Source of the DNA: JBFFSQ01 sp041572275 | GTDB taxonomy: Bacteria > Pseudomonadota > Gammaproteobacteria > SZUA-229 | Assembly: GCA_041572275.1 (NCBI GenBank) | Contig: JBFFSQ010000095.1 | Location: 1-11,060, forward strand | Length of the DNA stretch: 11,060 bases | Direction of reading: 5' to 3' | Shown: piece by piece, positions 1 through 6,274 of the stretch | How positions within the stretch are numbered: position 1 is the first letter of the stretch | Layout of the letters: each line of letters opens with the position of its first letter | Notes under the pieces: model-generated | Databases searched by the model: none | What the model saw: the letters and a program-made list of their open reading frames with translations, nothing else | What the model was told of the DNA's origin: nothing | Translations under genes and position numbers: made by a program

Positions 1-1
1 A

Positions 2-223
2 CAAGTTAAAGTTAAAGACAACGAGCCCTTTGACGTTGCTCTTCGCCGTTTCAAACGTTCTTGCGAGAAAGCCGGTATTCTAACCGAAATTCGTCGTCGT
101 GAGGCCTATGAAAAACCCACAACTGAACGCAAACGCAAAGCAGCTGCTGCCGTTAAACGTCATCTGAAAAAACTGTCTAAAGAAAGAGATCGTTTAAGCC
201 GCAATCCACGTCGTCGTCGTTAA
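2..223 (+). CDS. rpsU: 30S ribosomal protein S21, 5' end cut off by the window
   Basis: Small-subunit ribosomal protein S21, which binds the 30S platform near the 3' end of 16S rRNA and takes part in translation initiation. The visible 73 codons start at QVKVKDNEPFDVALRRFKRS and run to a TAA stop; only the first two or so residues are missing compared with the usual 71-75 residue protein. The middle motif CEKAGILTEIRRREAYEKP and the strongly basic C-terminus (SRNPRRRR) are typical of the family. Arginine codons are almost all CGT or CGC, as expected of a highly expressed gene. It is followed after 12 bases by a yqeY-like gene, a common pairing in Proteobacteria, so the two are probably co-transcribed. 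The promoter lies outside the window. Identity is very sure. Confidence 0.97.
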   Translation, partial: QVKVKDNEPFDVALRRFKRSCEKAGILTEIRRREAYEKPTTERKRKAAAAVKRHLKKLSKERDRLSRNPRRRR

Positions 224-235
224 TAGCATTATTCT

Positions 236-691
236 ATGAGTACAGCACCTCTTAAACAACGGCTTCAGGACGAAATGAAGGCCGCCATGAAAGGCGGAGA
301 CAAACCTCGTCTGGGCGTGATTCGTCTCATCAACTCGGCAATCAAACAGATTGAAGTTGATGAACGTATTGAGCTTGATGATGCCCGTATTCTGGCTGTA
401 CTGGATAAAATGACCAAGCAACGTCGCGAATCTGCCACGCAGTATGAAGAGGCCGGGCGTGACGACTTGCTGGAACAGGAAAACTACGAAATCAGTGTCC
501 TCAAGGATTTTCTGCCCGCCGCCCTAAGCGATGAAGAAATCGATGCATTGATTGATGAAGCCGTTTCCAGCACGGGCGCCAGTTCGATAAAAGACATGGG
601 CAAGGTCATGGGGATACTTAAACCCCAGATGCAGGGCCGCGCCGATATGGCTGCCGTCAGCGGCAAAATCAAAGCGCGTCTCAACGCCTAA
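236..691 (+). CDS. yqeY: YqeY/GatB-like protein
   Basis: A 151-residue cytoplasmic protein of the YqeY family, related to the C-terminal tail domain of GatB in the tRNA-dependent amidotransferase. Its exact role is unsettled; tRNA binding is inferred from the GatB relationship, since it has no kinase or synthetase active site. Visible family features are the N-terminal LKQRLQDEMKAAMKGGDKPR helix, the central TKQRRESATQYEEAGRDDLL segment, the ENYEISVLKDFLPAALSDEE linker, and the C-terminal MGKVMGILKPQMQGRADMAA motif. Length is normal for the family (about 147-152). The start at 236 is the only in-frame ATG that keeps the conserved first helix. No convincing Shine-Dalgarno sequence lies in the 12-base gap after rpsU, so translation may be coupled to rpsU. 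In many relatives dnaG follows; here gltD does. Confidence 0.93.
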   Translation: MSTAPLKQRLQDEMKAAMKGGDKPRLGVIRLINSAIKQIEVDERIELDDARILAVLDKMTKQRRESATQYEEAGRDDLLEQENYEISVLKDFLPAALSDEEIDALIDEAVSSTGASSIKDMGKVMGILKPQMQGRADMAAVSGKIKARLNA

Positions 692-723
692 TCACACTAT
701 TTCAAGTATTTCCGGGGTAAGCT

Positions 724-2127
724 ATGGCCAATACCATGCAATTCATCGATGTGCCTCGTCAAGACCCTGAAAAAATCAAGGTCGAGCAACGTCGCGTTGA
801 ATTTCGTGAAATTTATAAACCATTTAACGAGCAGACTGCTCGTTCTCAGGCCGACCGTTGTCTTGCCTGTGGCAACCCCTACTGCGAATGGAAATGTCCG
901 GTTCACAACTATATTCCAAACTGGTTAAAACTGGTTAGTGAAGGCAATATCACTGAGGCCGCCGAGCTGTCTCACCGCACCAATTCACTTCCTGAAGTCT
1001 GTGGCCGTGTATGCCCGCAGGATCGCCTCTGTGAGGGCGCCTGTACATTGGATGATTGCAACTTTGAAGCCGTCACTATTGGTTCTGTCGAGAAGTACAT
1101 TACTGATGAAGCCCTTAAACAGGGCTGGCGACCTGACCTATCCCAGGTAAAAGACACAGGCAAGCGCGTGGCAATTGTGGGTGCGGGACCAGCCGGTCTG
1201 GGCTGTGCAGATATCCTGACACGTAATGGTGTCAAACCTGTCGTCTTTGATCGCTATTCCGAAATCGGCGGCCTGCTCACTTTTGGTATCCCACCCTTTA
1301 AACTTGAAAAAGACGTCATGACCACCCGTCGTGAAATCTTTGAAGGCATGGGCGTGGAATTTCGCCTGAATACCGAAATTGGTAAAGATATCAGCTTCCA
1401 GCAATTACTCGAAGAATATGATGCTGTATTCCTGGGTATGGGCACCTATAAATACATGAAAGGTGGCTTCCCCGGAGAAGACATGGAAGGTGTTTATGAA
1501 GCCTTACCGTACCTGATTTCCAATACCAATCAACTACTTGGTATCAGCGACGAACGTATCGACATGAAAAATAAAACGGTCGTCGTACTGGGTGGTGGTG
1601 ACACCGCTATGGACTGCAACCGCACCGCCATACGTCAGGGCGCTACTAAAGTAACCTGTGCCTACCGACGTGATGAAGCCAACATGCCAGGCTCTAAAAA
1701 GGAAGTTCAAAACGCCCGGGAAGAAGGCGTCGAATTTCTGTGGAATCGCCAACCAATCGAAATCGTCGGTAAAAATGGCGTCATGAATGGCATCAAAGTG
1801 GTAACCACTGAGCTTGGTGAGCCCGATGAACGTGGTCGTCGTCGCCCAGAACCTATCGCGGGCACCGAAGAAATCCTACCCTGCGATCATGTACTGGTTG
1901 CCTTTGGATTCCAGCCAAGTCCTTCAGACTGGTTTACAGATTTTGATATTAATACTGATGATCGTGGTCGCGTTTTAGCATCCGCTAACGGCGAGTTCAA
2001 ATATCAAACAACAAACCCCAAAGTGTTTGCGGGAGGTGATATGGTGCGCGGGTCTGATCTTGTAGTCACGGCTATTTTTGAAGGCCGAAATGCAGCTGAA
2101 GGCATTCTCGACTACCTGGAAGTTTAA
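724..2127 (+). CDS. gltD: Glutamate synthase (NADPH) small (beta) subunit
   Basis: Beta subunit of NADPH-dependent glutamate synthase (GOGAT). It takes electrons from NADPH through FAD and iron-sulfur clusters to the large subunit GltB, which makes two glutamates from 2-oxoglutarate and glutamine. The 467 residues match family length. Cys-46, 49, 54 and 58 (in CLACGNPYCEWKCP) and Cys-93, 97, 103 and 107 are the N-terminal cluster ligands. The FAD Rossmann motif is VGAGPAGLG (152-160), the NADPH motif is LGGGDTAMD (289-297), and the C-terminal FAD contact is GGDMVRGSDLVVTA (437-450). A GGGG purine run at 714-717 sits six bases before the ATG; Met-5 is a possible but less likely start. The odd point is context: gltB, normally directly upstream, is absent, and rpsU-yqeY is there instead. 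A GltD-like subunit of another oxidoreductase is possible in principle, but the N-terminal sequence is that of true gammaproteobacterial GltD. Confidence 0.95.
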   Translation: MANTMQFIDVPRQDPEKIKVEQRRVEFREIYKPFNEQTARSQADRCLACGNPYCEWKCPVHNYIPNWLKLVSEGNITEAAELSHRTNSLPEVCGRVCPQDRLCEGACTLDDCNFEAVTIGSVEKYITDEALKQGWRPDLSQVKDTGKRVAIVGAGPAGLGCADILTRNGVKPVVFDRYSEIGGLLTFGIPPFKLEKDVMTTRREIFEGMGVEFRLNTEIGKDISFQQLLEEYDAVFLGMGTYKYMKGGFPGEDMEGVYEALPYLISNTNQLLGISDERIDMKNKTVVVLGGGDTAMDCNRTAIRQGATKVTCAYRRDEANMPGSKKEVQNAREEGVEFLWNRQPIEIVGKNGVMNGIKVVTTELGEPDERGRRRPEPIAGTEEILPCDHVLVAFGFQPSPSDWFTDFDINTDDRGRVLASANGEFKYQTTNPKVFAGGDMVRGSDLVVTAIFEGRNAAEGILDYLEV

Positions 2128-2128
2128 T

Positions 2129-2158
2129 TTAAAGGGCCTTAATTTTGAGGCCCTTTAA
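2129..2158 (+). terminator. Perfect 11-bp hairpin just after gltD, probable weak terminator
   Basis: Arms TTAAAGGGCCT (2129-2139) and AGGCCCTTTAA (2148-2158) are perfectly complementary around an 8-base loop (TAATTTTG), beginning two bases after the gltD stop codon. The foot of the stem supplies a short U-rich end, but the bases that follow (CATAAAAAATAAAAG) are A-rich rather than a T run. It is therefore not a textbook intrinsic terminator; it may attenuate, act with Rho, or protect the mRNA 3' end. Position and symmetry make a role at the end of the rpsU-yqeY-gltD transcript likely. Confidence 0.55.
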
Positions 2159-2192
2159 CATAAAAAATAAAAGAACGCCTGACTGGATGCCA

Positions 2193-2222
2193 TTCACCAG
2201 CCGTCACTTTGTCCACTATATA
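2193..2222 (+). promoter_or_regulatory. Candidate sigma-70 promoter for hemE
   Basis: TTCACC (2193-2198) and TATATA (2217-2222), 18 bases apart, resemble -35 and -10 boxes. They lie between the post-gltD hairpin and the hemE start. The implied leader would be only about 8 bases and would hold little more than the weak GGA at 2231-2233, so this is a tentative assignment by eye. hemE could also be read through from gltD. Confidence 0.25.
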
Positions 2223-2236
2223 TTTACGTTGGAATT

Positions 2237-3301
2237 ATGTCTGAATTAAAAAACGATCGCTTTTTACGCGCCCTGTCAAGACAACCGGTTGATCGCACGC
2301 CAATATGGATCATGCGCCAGGCTGGACGTTACCTGCCAGAATACCGCGCGACCCGCGAAAAAGCCGGTGATTTCATGACACTGTGCTCAACACCTGACCT
2401 GGCCTGCGAAGTCACCCTGCAACCCCTGGAACGCTTTGATCTCGATGCTGCTATTCTGTTTTCAGACATTCTAACTGTACCGGATGCTATGGGATTGGGC
2501 CTGTATTTTGAGGAAGGCGAAGGCCCCAAGTTCAAAACCCCAATCCGCACAGCTGACCAAATTAAACATTTGCCAACACCCGACCCAGAAGATGAACTGG
2601 GCTACGTCATGGACGCCGTGCGCACGATACGCCGCGAACTCGATGGTCGTGTGCCACTGATTGGCTTCTCTGGCAGCCCATGGACACTGGCGACTTATAT
2701 GATCGAAGGTGGCAGCAGCAAAACATTCTCCCGATCCAAAACCATGTGCTTTAACGAGCCAGCGTTGGCTCATCAGTTACTGGCTAAAATTTCTGATTCT
2801 GTTGTAGCGTATTTAAATGCCCAGGTTGCAGCCGGCGCCCAGGCATTAATGATATTTGACACCTGGGGCGGCAGTTTATCACCGCAGATGTATCGTGAAT
2901 TTTCTCTCCGCTACATGACCGATATTGTCGCTCAACTAACCCGTGAAAATGAAGGTCGGAAAGTACCTGTCATCCTGTTCACCAAAGGCGGCGGCCAGTG
3001 GCTCAGCGACATGGCTGATTCTGGCTGTGACGGTCTTGGTCTCGACTGGACCACAGATATAGCACTAGCACGACAACAGGTCGGCGACCGTGTTGCCTTA
3101 CAGGGTAATATGGACCCCACCACACTGAATGCTTCACCTGATATTATCCGCCAGGAAGCCAGTAAAATTTTACAGGCCTATGGCAATGGCAGCGGCCATG
3201 TATTTAATCTGGGCCATGGCATCACGCCTGAAATAAACCCCGAACATGTTGCTGCTTTAGTTGATGCTGTACATGACATGAGCGTGCAATATCACAAATA
3301 A
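2237..3301 (+). CDS. hemE: Uroporphyrinogen III decarboxylase
   Basis: Cytoplasmic enzyme of haem synthesis. It removes the four acetate carboxyl groups of uroporphyrinogen III to give coproporphyrinogen III, without a cofactor, as a homodimer. The 354 residues match the usual length. The first family signature, PIWIMRQAGRYLPEYR (22-37), carries the substrate-binding arginines Arg-27 and Arg-31. Asp-77 in ILFSDIL is the expected catalytic aspartate, Tyr-154 in GSPWTLATYMIEGG lies in the second signature, and His-327 in FNLGHGI is the conserved C-terminal histidine; all are present. The ATG at 2237 is preceded by a weak GGAA and leaves the standard N-terminus (LKNDRFLRAL). gltD-hemE adjacency is conserved in Pseudomonas-like genomes. 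The hairpins on both sides suggest it can be a separate transcript. No defect is seen. Confidence 0.97.
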   Translation: MSELKNDRFLRALSRQPVDRTPIWIMRQAGRYLPEYRATREKAGDFMTLCSTPDLACEVTLQPLERFDLDAAILFSDILTVPDAMGLGLYFEEGEGPKFKTPIRTADQIKHLPTPDPEDELGYVMDAVRTIRRELDGRVPLIGFSGSPWTLATYMIEGGSSKTFSRSKTMCFNEPALAHQLLAKISDSVVAYLNAQVAAGAQALMIFDTWGGSLSPQMYREFSLRYMTDIVAQLTRENEGRKVPVILFTKGGGQWLSDMADSGCDGLGLDWTTDIALARQQVGDRVALQGNMDPTTLNASPDIIRQEASKILQAYGNGSGHVFNLGHGITPEINPEHVAALVDAVHDMSVQYHK

Positions 3302-3317
3302 ATCTGCCTCCCAGCAT

Positions 3318-3355
3318 TGAGATTGCGATAGCTACATGACGCTGCCGCAATCTCA
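3318..3355 (+). terminator. Long hairpin after hemE, possible terminator or mRNA-end structure
   Basis: TGAGATTGCG (3318-3327) pairs perfectly with CGCAATCTCA (3346-3355). The stem continues inward past one A-C mismatch and a T-G wobble to AGC/GCT, closing an 8-base loop (3333-3340). It begins 17 bases after the hemE stop. No T run follows on either strand, so Rho-independent termination in the classical sense is not supported. It separates hemE from the sensor kinase gene and may be a processing or stability element. Confidence 0.4.
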
Positions 3356-3445
3356 TGACCTGGCTTCACTGCTGTATACGCCCCTCTGAAACTGATATAA
3401 CATGAACTGATAGTCGCTACTACTTAAGGGCACTCATAAAGGACT

Positions 3446-6235
3446 ATGTTCAATCAGCTCATTCGATCCGACTCTCCCTTTTCACGGCTTCCATGTAGCA
3501 GCCTCTGTCTGATCTTGTTTTTGCTGTCATTTCCAGTGCTGGCACAAAACCATATAACTCTTACCGACTCACAACAGGCCCATTATGCAGGCCCTTATCT
3601 GGATATCCTTGCCGATCCGGATGGAATGCTAACCATAAGCGATGTCACCAGCACTCCAGTAAGCCTTCAATTCGAGCGCAGCAACAATATTGTTCCCAAT
3701 TTTGGTTACACCAAAACGGTATACTGGATCAGGCTCAGCATCACCAATAGTTCAACACAAACAACAGAATGGCTACTTGACCAGAACTACAGCAACACCC
3801 ATTTCCTCGACCTCTACATACCGGTCGCTGACAGTAACCACTACACACTCAAACAATCAGGCAACCTACGACCTTATAGCTCTCGAGATATTCCCCACCG
3901 TCGAATCCTGTTCACGCTAAATATCCCTACCGGCGCTACACACACTTACTATTTACGTATGGAAAATGGCTCATCCATGACCATGGACTTTCGACTCTGG
4001 TCACACTCTGCCTTTCTCCAATCTAGCGATAACGAGAACTTCTGGCAGGGCATGATATATGGCATTCCGCTCATCATGCTTGCCTTTAATTTATTTATGC
4101 TGATTAGTTTACGTGATGCCAGTTTTGGTTGGTTGGTTAGCTTTATTGTTTCGATTATGGCATTTGCTTCGTTCTACCATGGCTATGCACAACAGTTAAT
4201 CCCTGACTCATTGGCCCACTTGAGCTATCTAGGCACAATGCTGACAGGCAATATGATCCCACTCACCTTAATGTTTTTTTCACGATCTTTTTTTCAACCC
4301 CTGGATAACTCGCCAACACTGCAACGCACTCAATTACTACTGCTTACATTACTGATTACTCTAGCTCTATGCATACCTTTTATGAGTTATGCGCTCTGGG
4401 TCAAGTTCATATCCATACTCACATTACTGGCCATGGGCTTTATCACATTACGAGGCATCATAAGCATCATTAAACAGGAGCCCGCCTCACAGCTTTTCGT
4501 TCAGGGTCTGTTATTTATGATCCTCTCCATTGTTATATTTTTCCTGGTTCGCATGGGCCTGATCGACAGCAACGCTTTAACAGAGAATATTATTCCCTTG
4601 GGCGTCATGTCCCTGGTTCTCTTCATGTCACTTGCACCCACAGATCGCATCAACCAGCTACGTAGGCAGGAACAACACGCCCTCATGGCTCTTCAATTCA
4701 GCGACAAAAAGCTTGCAACCAGCAACGCCAAATACCGTACATTATTTGAATCCGCTAATGAGGCGATTTTTCTGGTCAATCTTGAACACATTATTGACTG
4801 CAATTTGAAAGCACTGACCATGTTCAACTGCAATAAAGAAGATATCATCGGCCATGACATCAACGAATTTTCGCCGCCGTTTCAAAAAGACGGAAGCCCG
4901 TCCAGAGACACGCTAATGCAAAAAGTACGAGCAACGCTGGAAAACAAACAGCAGATATTTGAATGGCAATGTACTCGACATGATGGCTTCATTTTCGACG
5001 TTGAGGTCAACCTGAATCGAATAGAACTCGACAACCAGGTTTATTTCCAGGCATTAATTAGAGATATTACCGAAAGCAAGCAACTGAAAGACCAACTGCA
5101 ACGCTCGCAAAAAATGGAAGCCCTGGGCAAGCTGACCGGCGGCATTGCTCATGATTACAACAATATGCTTGGTGTCATTCTTGGTTTCTCGGAATTACTT
5201 GAAACCAGGTTGGGGGATCAGCCAAAATTACGTGACTATGCACACCGCATTACCCAGGCTGGCAACCGCAGCAAAAAACTTACTCAGAAATTACTATCAT
5301 TTTCACGCCACAAGCATATGGACTCAACACTGGTCAACCTTAACACCGTCCTCAAGGACATCAAGCATATGCTTGAAAAAATACTAACCGCCAGCATAAA
5401 GCTTGAACTTACATTAGCCGATGACTTATGGCTTGCATGGCTGGATCAGAATGACCTGGAAGATGCATTACTGAACATGTGCATCAATGCCATGCATGCC
5501 ATGCCCGAAGGTGGACATCTGAGTTTAACCACAGTCAATATCAGACTTAATGAAAGTGAAGCAACAATGTATGGCGTTGCAGCTGGAGAATACATTCAGC
5601 TAACGATTTCGGACACTGGCATTGGAATGAATGAGCAGACCCTGTCGAAAATCTTCGACCCATTCTTTTCAACCAAGGGTGAACGGGGTACTGGGCTTGG
5701 CATGAGCCAGGTTTATGGTTTTTTGAAACGATCGGACAGTGGCATTCAGATTCAGTCCCAGATTGACAAAGGCACCAGCATCGCCTTGTTTTTCCCTCGC
5801 TGCAAAGCACAATCAACAGATGCTGATATAGACAGACTAGAACTTAATCAGTTAACTAGTAGTGGCACCATTCTTGTGGTTGACGATGAGCCCGCACTAC
5901 GTGAACTCGCAGGAGACATTCTTAGCTCACATGGCTATAAAGTCTTTAGCGCAGAGAACGGCCAACAGGCACTAGAAATCCTTGATCATCATCCTGTTGA
6001 CCTCGTATTCAGCGACATCATCATGCCTGATATGAATGGTTACCAACTGGCTACTCAGATACGAACACTACACCCCGACACCACCATTCTTCTGGTGAGC
6101 GGTTACACTGACAGCACTGACACGCCCAGGCAATCACACCCCACAGAGATTGAACATATACTTCAAAAGCCCTATTCGAAAAACACCTTACTCGCCAAGG
6201 TTAACGATCTCTTAAAAACACATCATCAATCTTAA
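3446..6235 (+). CDS. Membrane-bound hybrid sensor histidine kinase with 7TMR-DISM, PAS and receiver domains
   Basis: A 929-residue hybrid two-component sensor. Domains in order: a signal peptide (1-33, cleavage likely after VLA); a periplasmic region (about 34-195) of 7TMR-DISM extracellular type, a family proposed to bind sugar-like or other small ligands; seven hydrophobic segments between about 202 and 398; a short linker; and a PAS domain (about 427-545). HisKA follows with phospho-acceptor His-569 in GGIAHDYNN. The ATPase domain has an N box at Asn-677/Asn-681, DTGIGM at 723-728, a DPFFSTK segment and GTGLGM at 748-753. The C-terminal receiver has Asp-813/Asp-814, phospho-acceptor Asp-857, Ser-885 and Lys-908. 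All catalytic residues are present, so it should be active. AAAGGA (3438-3443) lies unusually close to the ATG, but no later start keeps the signal peptide. No separate response regulator is nearby, so its output is unknown. CGA and AGG arginine codons are common, unlike gltD and rpsU. Confidence 0.93.
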   Translation: MFNQLIRSDSPFSRLPCSSLCLILFLLSFPVLAQNHITLTDSQQAHYAGPYLDILADPDGMLTISDVTSTPVSLQFERSNNIVPNFGYTKTVYWIRLSITNSSTQTTEWLLDQNYSNTHFLDLYIPVADSNHYTLKQSGNLRPYSSRDIPHRRILFTLNIPTGATHTYYLRMENGSSMTMDFRLWSHSAFLQSSDNENFWQGMIYGIPLIMLAFNLFMLISLRDASFGWLVSFIVSIMAFASFYHGYAQQLIPDSLAHLSYLGTMLTGNMIPLTLMFFSRSFFQPLDNSPTLQRTQLLLLTLLITLALCIPFMSYALWVKFISILTLLAMGFITLRGIISIIKQEPASQLFVQGLLFMILSIVIFFLVRMGLIDSNALTENIIPLGVMSLVLFMSLAPTDRINQLRRQEQHALMALQFSDKKLATSNAKYRTLFESANEAIFLVNLEHIIDCNLKALTMFNCNKEDIIGHDINEFSPPFQKDGSPSRDTLMQKVRATLENKQQIFEWQCTRHDGFIFDVEVNLNRIELDNQVYFQALIRDITESKQLKDQLQRSQKMEALGKLTGGIAHDYNNMLGVILGFSELLETRLGDQPKLRDYAHRITQAGNRSKKLTQKLLSFSRHKHMDSTLVNLNTVLKDIKHMLEKILTASIKLELTLADDLWLAWLDQNDLEDALLNMCINAMHAMPEGGHLSLTTVNIRLNESEATMYGVAAGEYIQLTISDTGIGMNEQTLSKIFDPFFSTKGERGTGLGMSQVYGFLKRSDSGIQIQSQIDKGTSIALFFPRCKAQSTDADIDRLELNQLTSSGTILVVDDEPALRELAGDILSSHGYKVFSAENGQQALEILDHHPVDLVFSDIIMPDMNGYQLATQIRTLHPDTTILLVSGYTDSTDTPRQSHPTEIEHILQKPYSKNTLLAKVNDLLKTHHQS

Positions 6236-6274
6236 ATACAAAACAGCCACATCAACCCATCATGGTATTTCTGA

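Noticed and set aside
972..1404. Minus-strand open frames of 87 and 88 codons across gltD
   Set aside because: They lie wholly inside the well-supported gltD gene, show no family motif and no ribosome site, and are antisense shadows.
724..2127. gltD as a subunit of a different NADPH oxidoreductase (NfnB- or SudB-like)
   Set aside because: The N-terminal sequence, nine-cysteine pattern and length all match true GltD of gammaproteobacteria, and hemE follows as expected.
2471..2773. Minus-strand open frame of 100 codons inside hemE
   Set aside because: It is opposite conserved hemE codons and resembles no known protein.
5145..5387. Plus-strand 80-codon frame inside the sensor kinase
   Set aside because: It overlaps the HisKA region in another frame; the kinase frame has all catalytic motifs, so this one is chance.
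3446..6235. Possible lipoprotein signal in the kinase N-terminus because of Cys-17 and Cys-21
   Set aside because: The cysteines precede the hydrophobic core, not the cleavage region; VLA-Q fits an ordinary signal peptidase I site.
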